Positions 1 through 8,466 of a stretch of DNA of 64,000 bases are shown here, piece by piece (within the stretch, counting starts at the first letter, position 1; every line of letters starts with the position of its first letter). A model generated the notes under the pieces. That model saw nothing but the letters and a program-made list of their open reading frames with translations. It was not told the origin of the DNA and searched no databases. The position numbers and the translations under genes are program-made. Location: contig CAVSZA010000069.1 of assembly GCA_963732095.1 (NCBI GenBank), positions 54,284 to 118,283 on the forward strand, read 5' to 3'. This stretch comes from AP-15 sp963732095 (lineage in GTDB: Bacteria; Pseudomonadota; Alphaproteobacteria; ATCC43930; CGMCC-115725).

Positions 1-1
1 C

Positions 2-463
2 GAGCTCGCCTCGGCCGGCGTCCTGATCTGGCGGCTGTCGAGCGAGCTGCGGCTCGGCCGCGAAGTCTCCGAGAGGGTGGAAGGAATTGCGCGGCGGATT
101 GCCGGCGGCTTGCTGTTCGCCCTCGCAGGTTATGTCGCCGTGGCGGCGGGCTGGAGCTTGTGGCGCGGCGAGGGCGAGACGTTCTCCTGGCCTGGCTTGG
201 CCGTTGCGCTTCTGTCGATCCCGATCATGCTCGTGCTGGCACGACGCAAGCTGGCGCTGGCCGATGAGCTCGGCAGTGCGGCCCTCCGCGCCGACGCCGC
301 CGAGTCGATGGCTTGCCTTTGGCTGTCCGTCGTCGTCGTGGGTGGCCTGCTCGCCCAACTCGCCTTCGGCGCCTGGTGGATCGACACCGTCACCTCGCTC
401 GCCATCGTCTGGTTCCTGGTCAAGGAGGGGCGCGAGGCCTGGGGCAGCGAGGGGGATGACTGA
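2..463 (+). CDS. cation transporter family protein, C-terminal part (5' cut by window edge)
   Basis: The frame is open from the first bases of the window and ends at the TGA at 461-463. What remains is about 153 residues with three or four hydrophobic segments. The stretch ALRADAAESMACL followed by a helix with AWWIDTVTSL resembles the metal-site helices of small cation-efflux (CDF-like) membrane proteins, where an acidic residue and a D-x3-S pattern line the transport path. A GTG at 77 could start a shorter product, but the homology-like sequence (SAGVLIWRLSSELR) continues upstream, so the true start lies outside the window. The substrate cannot be told; several other metal genes follow in the next 10 kb. 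The family call is from motif and topology only. Confidence 0.6.
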   Translation, partial: ELASAGVLIWRLSSELRLGREVSERVEGIARRIAGGLLFALAGYVAVAAGWSLWRGEGETFSWPGLAVALLSIPIMLVLARRKLALADELGSAALRADAAESMACLWLSVVVVGGLLAQLAFGAWWIDTVTSLAIVWFLVKEGREAWGSEGDD

Positions 464-491
464 CGATCTGGTTTGCCTCTCGGCCCCCTCA

Positions 492-520
492 TTGACAAAA
501 TGCCATAATTGTCTTATAAG
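492..520 (+). promoter_or_regulatory. strong sigma70-like promoter with no gene behind it
   Basis: TTGACA at 492-497, a spacer of exactly 17 bases, then TATAAG at 515-520. This is a near-consensus housekeeping promoter pointing right, in a locally AT-richer gap. No convincing protein-coding frame follows before the convergent cupin gene. A long inverted repeat lies about 85 bases downstream. It could drive a small RNA; transcription is inferred. Confidence 0.5.
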
Positions 521-604
521 CACCAACGGTCGACGTTGTCGTAAACGAAACTTCGGTGGTCATGGTCCTGAGTCGAAATTGCAACAGTGGAATGGAAAAC
601 AGCG

Positions 605-634
605 AAAGAACAGCGGGACAGCTGGCTGTTCTTT
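605..634 (+). terminator. 10-bp perfect stem-loop, possible end of a small transcript
   Basis: AAAGAACAGC at 605-614 and GCTGTTCTTT at 625-634 are perfectly complementary around a 10-base loop. There is no clean T-run after it on the plus strand, so it is not a textbook intrinsic terminator. It lies between convergent genes and downstream of the promoter at 492-520, so it may end or stabilise a transcript of about 110 nt. Confidence 0.35.
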
Positions 635-739
635 GTGTCTTCCAACAGCCTTAGCCCAGTGTTTCCGCCGAGAACGAGAGTCTGCTGGCTGATAATTCCT
701 GGAGGAAACAGCAAAAACAGCGAGAGACGCGTCTGAAGA

Positions 740-1438
740 CTATCGCGCGGTATCTTTCGGCGACGCGGGTGACCGCGGCTCATGCGAGAGGTGGCCCGAT
801 TTGACCCAAAGGCGGCAGCCCTGCGGTCCGGCTGCGGCTTGTAATGTCGACCCGGCGGGCAGCCTCAGCCATGAGAATTGGGTGAACTCCTCCCCGTCCT
901 CCGTGAAGCCGCCGTCCAGGACCAGCAGCTCGATCCCGCCGGGAATAGGTACCGCGATGCTGATGCCGGGCGCCCAGCGTTCCAGCAGAACAAGCTCCCG
1001 GGCGCTATCGTACAGCACTGCAAATTCGACACCCGGGATGTCGGGCGCAGGGGCGAATGAAAGTGCCGTAGTGTCGGTGCGGACCGGCGCCCGGTCGTCC
1101 GGGTCGAATTGCCAGAGCTTGACGAAGAGCGTGCAGCCGGGCTCGGAGCCGGGCGTGTGGCTGCTGGTCGGCGGGTTGCGGACATAGGCGCCGGCGGGAT
1201 AGTCGCCACGCTCGTCCTGAAAGACGCCGTCCAGCACCAGGAACTCCTCGCCGCCGCCGTGGGTGTGCGGCGAGAAATGGCTGCGCGGGGCGTAGCGGAC
1301 GATCGAAGTGGCGCGCGCCACCTCGTCCCCGATGCGGTCGAGCATGCGGCGGTCCACCCCGGGGATCGGCGAGGGCGTCCACTCCAGCCGGGCTGCATGC
1401 ACCGCCGCGCGAGCGCCAAAATCCGCGTTCAGGTTCAT
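740..1438 (-). CDS. cupin-domain (ChrR-like) protein with two cupin folds
   Basis: The 232-residue protein looks like a duplicated cupin. The first half has a clear metal-binding cupin motif: SHFSPHTHGGGEEFLVLDG, with His/His/Glu ligands around residues 53-65, followed by GAYVRNPP and a later His in SSHTPG. The second half (from about residue 135) repeats the barrel pattern (ELLVLDGGFTEDGEEF) but without the HxH pair, so only the first cupin is likely to bind metal. ChrR-type cupins act as zinc-binding anti-sigma factors or as small-molecule binding or dioxygenase domains. No sigma-factor partner is adjacent, so a catalytic or sensor role is equally possible. It starts 48 bases after the ketopantoate reductase-like gene on the same strand and may be co-transcribed with it. 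Confidence 0.7.
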   Translation of the reverse strand: MNLNADFGARAAVHAARLEWTPSPIPGVDRRMLDRIGDEVARATSIVRYAPRSHFSPHTHGGGEEFLVLDGVFQDERGDYPAGAYVRNPPTSSHTPGSEPGCTLFVKLWQFDPDDRAPVRTDTTALSFAPAPDIPGVEFAVLYDSARELVLLERWAPGISIAVPIPGGIELLVLDGGFTEDGEEFTQFSWLRLPAGSTLQAAAGPQGCRLWVKSGHLSHEPRSPASPKDTAR

Positions 1439-1486
1439 GGCGACTCCCCGATCGAGGTGCTCGGAGGGGAGGGAGGGGGAGGGGGC

Positions 1487-2546
1487 TCAGATCGCGTAGA
1501 GGTTCTCCGGCTTGGCCGGGATTTTGCCGAGCTCGACCTGTTTGACCTTTTCCACAAGCTTGACGTGGGTCGGGGCGGGGCGGCCGACTTCCTGGCCTTT
1601 CGCGGCGATCACACCATTGATGAAGTCGATCTCGGTGCGCCGGCCCTTGAGCATATCCTGACCCATCGAGGGCCGGGCCAATTCGCTGCGGGTGTTCGAC
1701 TGCAAGGCGGCGAGGATCGCCGAATTCGACCTCGTCGAGCGCCGCGCGGTCGCCCTCGGCGGCGCGGGCGATGGTTTCGGGCTCGTGCATGCGAATGTGC
1801 TCGAGCTGATAGCCGAGCGCCTGCCCGACGCGCACCCCCTCGCCGGCGAGCCGGATGCTGAGGCGGCGGATCTTCTCGTCCCGGTTCGAGTCGTTGCCGG
1901 ACATGCCGGTGGCGGCCGCGACGCCGTTGGCCATGCCGTTGACGCACAGCTTCGACCAGCGCTCGCCCCACAGATTGGTCGTCGCCTTGACGCTGTCGAT
2001 CGTGCGGATCATGTCCGCGAGCTCCTCGATTCGCTTGGTGATGCGGCCGTGCAGTTCGCCGGCGCGGTAGACCTCGTAGGGCGAGGACCCCTTTGCGGCG
2101 GTGCGGCGAACCCGGCCCGGCGCGTAGAGCTCGGCGCCGAGCAGCGCGGGAATGACGCCGACCGTCTTGTCCGGCCCGACGATCCCGGCGATGCGCTCCT
2201 CGTTGATGCAGTTCTGCAACGACACGACATATCCGTCGGGCGCCAGGTACTGGGCGATCAGCATCGTCGCCCATTCCGTGTCATAGGACTTGACCGCAAC
2301 CATCGCGATGTCGATCGGTTTATGCTTTGCGAGATCCTGGACCTCGGTCAGATGCATCGTCTTCGGCTTGGCGCAGACATATTCTTCCGCGGTCACGCCT
2401 TCGATCGCGAGCCCGTCCTTGCGGATCGTCTCGATGTGCTCCGGCCAAGGGTCGATCAATGTCACGTCGAACCCGTTATGCGCGAGATGACCGCCGGTGT
2501 AGCCGCCGATTGCGCCGGCACCGATCACCGCAATACGCTTGTCCAT
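1487..2546 (-). pseudogene. 2-dehydropantoate 2-reductase-family oxidoreductase, frameshifted as written
   Basis: The N-terminus MDKRIAVIGAGAIGG is a Rossmann dinucleotide-binding motif. NLWGERWSKLCVN around residue 200 is typical of the ketopantoate reductase (PanE/ApbA) C-terminal domain, which reduces 2-dehydropantoate to pantoate with NADPH. The frame beginning at the ATG at 2546 (preceded by AAGGA) leaves homology near 1718-1722. The C-terminal part (MGQDMLKGRRTEIDFINGV, ending at 1487) continues in another frame. Removing one base in the GGCG tract on the coding strand joins the halves into about 352 residues, longer than E. coli PanE (303) but normal for the alphaproteobacterial paralogue group. 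It could be a real pseudogene or an assembly indel. The actual substrate of these long paralogues is often unknown, so no gene symbol is given. Confidence 0.75.
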
Positions 2547-2643
2547 GACCTCATCCTTCCTTGACCCGGGCCCGGCCATGATAAGCTGATTGCAGGTCGC
2601 GGAAAAAGCTCAAAACCCGGCGCCTTCCTTTCTGGGGATCTCA

Positions 2644-3001
2644 TTGTCGACAGCACGAAACCTGCTGGCCCTTCTGGCCATCGTCTTGCTCTGCGTGTGC
2701 TCTTGTGCGCCGCCGGTGCCACTGCCAGGCAGGCTGCGGCTGAGCAACCCCAATTTTGGGCTCGATCAATGTCGAGGCTGTGATCACGGCGAACCCGGAC
2801 TGCGCAGCGCGCGACGACGGTTACGTCTCGACCCTCGAATTCACGATGCCCAACAACGCGACCAAGTTCATCGAGGCACCGCCGGGCGCGGATGTCTGCT
2901 GGCGCAGCGACCGCAATCCCGGGCGGCCGGTCCCGGGGCGATGGTCGCGCTGGGACAGAGCCTATCTCGTGCCGGGCAAGTTGGTGGATGCGACGCTATA
3001 G
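2644..3001 (+). pseudogene. small secreted or lipoprotein-like hypothetical protein, probable frameshift
   Basis: Two frames appear to belong together. From a TTG at 2644 comes a hydrophobic signal-like segment, LSTARNLLALLAIVLLCVCSC, with Cys residues that could form a lipobox. From about 2756 in the next frame comes a compact domain (VEAVITANPDCAARDD, then FTMPNNATKFIEAPPGADVCW) ending at the stop at 2999-3001. A single indel around 2735-2755 would join them into about 118 residues. I do not recognise the family. Two Cys residues in the mature part could form a disulfide. The alternative is that only the 3' frame is a remnant. Confidence 0.35.
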
Positions 3002-3008
3002 GGCTCAG

Positions 3009-3131
3009 CGTCGTTCCGGGATGCCCCGAAGGGGCAGGCCCGGAATCCATGAACACTAACCTACCTCAGTTTTCACAGGCAGGTGTTCATGGCTTCCGGG
3101 CTCGCGGGCTGCGCCCACGCCCCGGAATGAC
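3009..3131. repeat. palindromic dispersed-type repeat (REP/BIME-like), about 123 bp
   Basis: The element opens with CGTCGTTCCGGG and closes with CCCCGGAATGAC, which are inverted copies. Inside, CCGGAATCCATGAACAC on the left is mirrored by GTGTTCATGGCTTCCGG on the right. Elements of this layout (outer CGTCATTCCGGG ends, inner palindromes) are widespread intergenic repeats in alphaproteobacterial genomes. It lies just past the stop of tonB and may also act as a transcription end. Confidence 0.6.
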
Positions 3132-3143
3132 AGACCGCTCAGA

Positions 3144-3977
3144 TTACCGCCGCAGGCTGAAGCGGATCGTCACCGATACCTGCATTTCCCGCTGGGGCAT
3201 TCCCGTCGGGAAGGCCGGCAAGGTGGCGCCCCGCATCATCTCTTCGACCGACTGGTCGAGATCGGGATAGCCGGAGCTCGAGGTGACGGCATAGTCGAGC
3301 ACGCGCCCGCTGCGGTCGACCGAGAAGCGGAGCACCGCGCGTCCCTCTTCGCCGCGCTGGCGGGCGGCGTCGGGATATCGCTTGTGGCTTTCGAGCCAGG
3401 CGCTCAACAGCGCGCGGTATCCGGCACTCGCCTCGGGTGAGGGGACGGGGGCCGGCATCGGCGTTGGCGCCATCGCCGTCTGCGGCGGCGCCGATGGAGC
3501 CGGCGCGGCGGGGAGTTGCGGCGGTAGGTTCGGGAGATAAGCCTGGGTCGGCTGGGGCACCTCCTGATGCCGTGGGACAGGCTTTGGCACCTTCTTGACG
3601 ACGTGCTTCTGCGGCGGAGGCGGAGGGGGTGGCGGCTCACTCGCCGCGACAGGCGCCTCGGGCTGGGGTGGCGGCGGCTCGGGAGGAGGTGGCTCGGGAG
3701 GCGGAGGCTCGGGAGGCGGCGGTTCGGCCGCAACGACCGGCGGCTCGGGCGGGGGTGGAACCGGTTCCGGTTCCGGTTCCGGTGGGGGCGGCGTGGTTTC
3801 GGCCGGTGCCGTAGCCTCGGGTTTTGGTGGCGCCGGTTCGAAAAGCACTTCGATCCCGCCTTTCGCAACCGGCTCCGGCAATGGAGCGGACTTGCCGGTG
3901 AGGAACAGCGCAAGCGCAACGAGGCAAGCGGCGTGCCCGGCGAGCGACAGCGCCAGTGGGAGCTTGATGCCGCTCAC
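3144..3977 (-). CDS. tonB: TonB energy-transducing protein, proline-rich
   Basis: This 277-residue inner-membrane protein has the TonB plan. One N-terminal signal anchor (LALSLAGHAACLVALALFL, residues 8-26) is followed by a very long Pro/Glu-rich periplasmic spacer (about residues 40-175, with repeated PPPEP units). A C-terminal TonB domain of about 90 residues holds GRAVLRFSVDRSGRVLDY and a YPD motif. It passes proton-motive energy from ExbB/ExbD to an outer-membrane receptor. The start is a GTG at 3977 whose GTGA overlaps the exbD stop, so translation is coupled. It is the last gene of the run DUF2946-like protein, receptor, exbB, exbD, tonB, so it is probably dedicated to that receptor. 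Confidence 0.9.
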   Translation of the reverse strand: MSGIKLPLALSLAGHAACLVALALFLTGKSAPLPEPVAKGGIEVLFEPAPPKPEATAPAETTPPPPEPEPEPVPPPPEPPVVAAEPPPPEPPPPEPPPPEPPPPQPEAPVAASEPPPPPPPPQKHVVKKVPKPVPRHQEVPQPTQAYLPNLPPQLPAAPAPSAPPQTAMAPTPMPAPVPSPEASAGYRALLSAWLESHKRYPDAARQRGEEGRAVLRFSVDRSGRVLDYAVTSSSGYPDLDQSVEEMMRGATLPAFPTGMPQREMQVSVTIRFSLRR

Positions 3978-4408
3978 TTCGGGCCGGCCGCCTCGGCGAT
4001 CAGGGACACCTTAGAGAACCCGGCCTGATTGACCAGGCCCAAGGCGTCCATCAGCTGCGCATAAGTGTTGGTCTTGTCGCTGCGGACGTACACGATGCGG
4101 TTAGGATCCTCCGCGGCCAGTGCGGCGAGTTGGGGCTCGAGCTCGTCGGCGTTGATCTTCTCGTCGCCTATGAACACTTCGCCGTCGCGGTTGAGGCTGA
4201 TGACGACCGGCTTCTTCGGCTCGCTGAGTTGTGCCGCCCGCGACTTGGGCAAGTCGAGCGGCACGCCGACGCTAAGCAGCGGCGCGGTCACCATGAAGAT
4301 GACGAGCAGCACCAGCATGACGTCGACCATCGGCGTCACATTGATCTCGGCGAGCGGCGCGTAGCGCTCCTCGCCGGCTTCGCCGGATGGCGGCAGTGAC
4401 AACGCCAT
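3974..4408 (-). CDS. exbD: ExbD/TolR-family biopolymer transport protein
   Basis: The protein has 144 residues: a short cytoplasmic tail, one membrane helix starting at INVTPMVDVMLVLLVIFMV (about residues 22-40), and a periplasmic domain. Asp29 in the helix matches the protonatable Asp essential in ExbD/TolR. It works with ExbB and TonB to couple the proton gradient to outer-membrane transport. It starts two bases after exbB ends and overlaps tonB by three bases. The length agrees with the family (about 140). Confidence 0.93.
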   Translation of the reverse strand: MALSLPPSGEAGEERYAPLAEINVTPMVDVMLVLLVIFMVTAPLLSVGVPLDLPKSRAAQLSEPKKPVVISLNRDGEVFIGDEKINADELEPQLAALAAEDPNRIVYVRSDKTNTYAQLMDALGLVNQAGFSKVSLIAEAAGPK

Positions 4409-4410
4409 CC

Positions 4411-5082
4411 TCAGGCCTCCGCGCCGGCGCGGGCGAGCAGACCGCCGGAGCGGCCGATCAGCCCCTGCATGCGCCCGGCAAAGCGGCCGAGGTCGACGGT
4501 GATCTTGTTGTACGCGACGACCGCGGGGATCGCCGCCGCGAGTCCCATGGCCGTTGCGAACAAGGCCTCGGCAATGCCCGGCGCGACCACCGCAAGGCTG
4601 GTGCTGTGTGCCGCCGCGATCCCCTCGAAGCTGCGCATGATCCCCCAGACCGTGCCGAAGAGGCCGATGAACGGTGCGGCGGAGCCGAGGGTCGCGAGGA
4701 ACGGCAGCCGCAGCTCCAGGCGCCGCAGCTCGGCGTTCAGGGTCAGGCGCATCGCGCGCTCGATGCGCTCGCGACGTTCGCCGGCCGTCTCGGGTTGCGG
4801 CCGCGGCTCGGCCGCGCTCTCGGCGAGCCCGGCGGATATGACGAGGCCGGCCGGGTCGCGCCCCTCTGTCGCCGACAGCTCTTGCGGCGAGCGCGCCGCG
4901 GCGGCCCGCGCCTCGTGCTCGCGCGCGGCTCGGCTCGCCGCGCCGAGCCGCCAGAGCTTGTCGATGATCACAGCCCAGCTCCACACCGAGGCCGCGAGCA
5001 GCAATAAAAGCACACCCTTGACTACGGGGTCGGCGTTCATGAACAGCTTGACGATCGAAAGGGTCGCGGCGGTTTCGGTCAC
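4411..5082 (-). CDS. exbB: ExbB/TolQ-family proton channel protein
   Basis: Three membrane segments are visible: VKGVLLLLLAASVWSWAVII near the N-terminus, then LPFLATLGSAAPFIGLFGTVWGI, then GIAEALFATAMGLAAAIPAVVAYN. The last two carry the MotA/TolQ/ExbB signature. ExbB forms the channel around ExbD that powers TonB. I chose the GTG at 5082 (VTETAATLSIVKLF); a TTG at 5124 would add 14 residues. It lies 83 bases downstream of the receptor gene and two bases before exbD, so it is in the same operon. The cytoplasmic loop is Ala/Glu/Arg-rich, as is usual. Confidence 0.92.
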   Translation of the reverse strand: MTETAATLSIVKLFMNADPVVKGVLLLLLAASVWSWAVIIDKLWRLGAASRAAREHEARAAAARSPQELSATEGRDPAGLVISAGLAESAAEPRPQPETAGERRERIERAMRLTLNAELRRLELRLPFLATLGSAAPFIGLFGTVWGIMRSFEGIAAAHSTSLAVVAPGIAEALFATAMGLAAAIPAVVAYNKITVDLGRFAGRMQGLIGRSGGLLARAGAEA

Positions 5083-5165
5083 GGTCGGCCTCAGAAATTC
5101 ACTTCGCGAAAACCGGAGCTTCAAGCAGGAAGAATGTGGCGGGTGCGCGGCGGGAATGGGGCACG

Positions 5166-7377
5166 CTAGAACCGCTGCGTCACGCCGGCAAGGATAGTGC
5201 GGCGAGGGCCGTATTGCGGCGCAAAGACGCCGAGCCCGGTGCCGCTGCGAATTTGGTAGATCTCGTCGAACAGGTTGATGATGTCCAAGCGCAGCTCCAG
5301 CCCTTTGTAGAGTCCGGTGACGACCGGCTGGACGATGCTGAAATTCACCTGCTGATAGCCGGGCAGCGCAGCCCCGTTCGGAGGCCCGTTCAGTTGAGTG
5401 GTTCTGAGACCGCTGGCGGCGGTAAGGTCAACCGAAAAGAGGGTATTCCAGACGGGCACTTTGTACTTGATGCCGGCCGATGATGTGTAGGTCTGGTCGT
5501 GATCGGTGTGGATAGCATTAGTCGCTATATAGGCTAGGTCGTCTGGAGAGAAATTAAACTGGCTCGATACGATGTTTTTTGCTAGCTCCTGCGACGCGGA
5601 GAAATTGCCGTAAAACGACCAGTTGCCGATATCATAACTGAGGGTCAGTTCGACGCCTTTGACCCATCCTTTCTGGTAATTGAACGGCGTGAAGAGGATC
5701 GGCGCACCGAACTGCCCTTCATCGATCAGGTCGCTGGCGAGTTTGTAATAACCATCGATGCCGGCTTTGAGGCCGGGCAGGATGATTTGCGTGGCGCCGA
5801 CATCAAAGTAATGCGACCGTTCCGCCTTGGCGACCGAGTTCGAGCGTGACGGCCGGAGCGGCGGTCGTATTGGCAAAGAGCGCGATCGTCGGCGACGCGA
5901 TAAGCTCGAACGGCGGCGGTGTGAAGTAACGCGAATAGCCGGCATGAAATGTTGTCGCCTCGGTCGGCTGCCAAACTAAATTGGCGCGCGGGCTGAGCTG
6001 TCGCTCGCTGACGAACTCGGCGAACTGGTCGTAGCGCGCGCCAAAATTGAGAGTCAGGGACGGAATTATTTTCCATTCGTCCTGCAGGTAATAGCTGTAG
6101 ATCCATCCGGTCTTACTACCCGAATCGAAGATCGTGAGCGGCTGGTCGGTGGTTTGAACGCCGTTCTGGTCGACCGGCAGAACATTTGATGTAGAGCTGA
6201 ACGGCGATCGCTCTCGCTGGATGTAAAAGCCGCTGCGAACGGTGTGGTCGGGCGCAGCCCGCCAGCTGCCGTCGCCTTGCACCCCGCTCGCCCAGCTCTG
6301 CCGGTAGGCGGTCTGGGCGATGCCGTTGAACAGAAGGTCGCCCGTGGGATCTCCCGGAGAGAAGTAGACGCTGCTGTACCGGCTGAACCCGGCGATCTGG
6401 AAATCGACGTCGTCGACGTGCTTCTGCCAAGCGACGATCCCGAAATTATTGATCTGGCGCTGGTTCTCGTTGAGGGAGGCCGAGGCGAAGTCGCTGCCGC
6501 CGTTGACGGTGAGCCCGAGGCTCGGGGTCTGGCCGCCGACTTGCGGGATCTGGTATTGGCTGCGCGAGGCACCGAGAATGGCGGTCAACCGCGACGTCGG
6601 ATCGATAATGCCGGAGACATAGGCAAACCCTTTTGGCTGGATGGAGTTGTCGTGGATCGCGTTGAAGGTTGGGGCGGGGTTCTCGATCCCCTCGTTGGTC
6701 CGCAGGTACTCGCCGGTCGCGTAATAATCGATCTGCCCAACCCGGCCGCCCCATTCGACGCTCGGCTGAAACGTGCCTTGCTGCCCGCCATAGAGCGTCG
6801 CCGAGCCCCCCGGATCGAGGGTCCCGGTCTTGGTCTGGATATCGATGACGCCGGTGGTGCGCAGCCCGTATTGCGCCGGAAGGCTGCCGGTGATCAGCGC
6901 CACCGAGTTGGCAAGTCTAGTCTGCAGCGATTGTCCGAAGACGTTGATCCCCTCCGGCAGCTGAACCCCGTTGATGCGGAATTGAAGGTTGGCGTGGTCG
7001 TTGCGCACATGGAGCTGGCCAAACGAATCTTGCGCGACCCCCGGAGCCTGCAGCAGGAGCCGGTTCAACGGCTGGTTGTCGCCCTGCGGCTGAGTCTCGA
7101 TCGCTTGCCGGCTGAAGTCGTAGACGGTTGCGCCGAGGCTGGGCTGAATCTCGTAGCGCGCAATATCGAGCTGCTTAGCGATGACGTCCAGGTCCAGCGA
7201 CAGGCCGCCTTCCGGGGACGGCGGTGCTCCAGTCGCTGGGGCCGGTGCCTGCCCCGTCGCTGGGGCCGGGTTCTGTGTTTCCTGCGCCGTGGCGACGGGG
7301 CCGACGAAGAGTGATGTAAGGGCAAGCGAAAGGAGAGCGGGCACGTGCCGCGCGCCCGTGCAAACCGGGTTGGCCAT
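5166..7377 (-). pseudogene. TonB-dependent outer-membrane receptor, one frameshift as written
   Basis: A signal peptide (residues 1-31, ending VATAQ) and a Pro/Ala-rich linker precede a plug domain with LDIARYEIQPSLGATVYD, then APGVAQDSFGQLHVRNDHAN and INGVQLPEGINVFGQ. A long beta-barrel follows, ending in the aromatic residue of GVTQRF, as outer-membrane barrels do. The first frame (ATG at 7377) stops at 5803. The barrel continues from HYFDVGATQIILPGLKAG in another frame, so one indel lies near 5835-5845. Restored length is about 736 residues. It sits between a DUF2946-like gene and exbB-exbD-tonB, which points to metal or metallophore uptake; no substrate is proven. It has almost no Cys. 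Confidence 0.85.
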
Positions 7378-7445
7378 TGGATTCCTCTAAATGTTCGGGG
7401 TGCGCAGCAAGGTGCTGCGGCAGGTCAGTGGGGATAGAGGCAGCG

Positions 7446-7802
7446 TCAGGCCACGGGTGGTGCGCGGGACCGAAAAAAGAAGTAGCGCGCGAGAGGCGCG
7501 TCGAGCGCCATCAGTCGGGGCTGATGCAGCCGTGTCTGGTCAGGCAGGCTCGGCGCGAAGAAATCTACCGGGACTGCGCCATGGTGGCCGAGCGCGAAGC
7601 AAATCTGACAATCGTGGTGGTCTGCGACCGGCATGGCCGGGGAGGTCGGCGTCGCCAGGATGAGGCCGGAGGCGGCGTGCTGCCGAAAGGGAGTTTCATG
7701 ATGATGCCAGCCGAACAGGACAGCCTGGACCAGCATCGCGAACGCGCCCGTCAGCGCGGCAACCCGGCGCCCTATCCCTCGAGCCCGACCGATCAGGACC
7801 AT
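7446..7802 (-). CDS. DUF2946-like small His/Cys membrane-associated protein
   Basis: This 118-residue protein has an N-terminal hydrophobic segment (VAALTGAFAMLVQAVLFG), then GWHHHETPF and a central DHHDCQICFALGHHG motif. The paired Cys with surrounding His look like a metal site. DUF2946 proteins share the size, the N-terminal helix and a CxxC with flanking His, and are often found near copper-related or TonB receptor genes. It is the first gene of the minus-strand operon leading to the receptor and exbB-exbD-tonB, 68 bases upstream of the receptor. I infer a periplasmic metal-binding accessory role, copper being the best guess. Confidence 0.6.
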   Translation of the reverse strand: MVLIGRARGIGRRVAALTGAFAMLVQAVLFGWHHHETPFRQHAASGLILATPTSPAMPVADHHDCQICFALGHHGAVPVDFFAPSLPDQTRLHQPRLMALDAPLARYFFFRSRAPPVA

Positions 7803-8090
7803 CGTCGAGCGGCCCCCCGCATCTCGATATTACACGCCCCGCACCGGCCGCCGAATCCGGCACCCGATTGATATACTATAACGGCCCCGGGAAATCGTGA
7901 CTAGGGCAGATTTCAACCAAATGGTTTCGCAGTCACTGCGCGTACGCCGATCCCCTTAGTCACCGCCCGGCAGCCCCCTTGCCAAGCTCCGCAACCCTCT
8001 CCCCCAATTCAGGGTTGAGGGAATGGCGAGGGGTTCTTGCCCTGCGGGTCCGCTTGAAGTTGTCGAGGGCTGGTCCCAGCTTCGCCAGTT

Positions 8091-8354
8091 ATGAGACTTG
8101 CAACGATCATGTGTGCGACCGCCGCCCTTGCCGCTTGTGCCGCCCCGGGGCCCGATTACGCCGGGGCCGTTGCCCGGCTGGATCAGGCGCGCGCCGAGAT
8201 TGCACCGCCTCTCGGGGCGACGACGTACACGCTCGACAGTCGCCGCTTGCTCGATCAGCCAGGAGACGAGAACCGCAGCCTGGCGCAATCGCTCGGACAA
8301 CTCCCTGGGGTTGCGCTCGGGCCGCATGGCCAGCTGCGCGTGCGCGGTCAGTAG
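8091..8354 (+). CDS. mini plug lipoprotein: truncated TonB-receptor plug start with its own lipobox
   Basis: The 87-residue protein has a clean lipoprotein signal (MRLATIMCATAALAACAAPG, lipobox LAAC, lipidated Cys16). A segment that aligns to the start of the neighbouring receptor's plug follows: LDQARAEIAPPLGATTYTLD against LDIARYEIQPSLGATVYDFS, then QLPGVALGPHGQLRVRGQ against QAPGVAQDSFGQLHVRND. It stops just where receptors continue with the HANLQFRINGV segment. There is no sign of a following barrel in any frame up to 8466. It is divergent from the receptor operon. It may be a decayed duplicate, but the intact lipobox and sensible stop argue for a short stand-alone protein. Confidence 0.55.
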   Translation: MRLATIMCATAALAACAAPGPDYAGAVARLDQARAEIAPPLGATTYTLDSRRLLDQPGDENRSLAQSLGQLPGVALGPHGQLRVRGQ

Positions 8355-8466
8355 CCGCCGCATGCCCCGTAACAGGACCGCTGTGACGTACCGCGGAGTG
8401 TGCGAACCTCTTTCCCGAGAACGAGGTCTGGTCTTATCCTGAAGACGCCATAAGGGAGAAAGTCCG

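Noticed and set aside
514..783. 89-residue minus-strand frame in the first intergenic gap
   Set aside because: No family resemblance and irregular composition. The gap has a better explanation as promoter plus hairpin.
6244..7314. 356-residue plus-strand open frame
   Set aside because: Antisense to the TonB-dependent receptor, whose plug motifs are clear.
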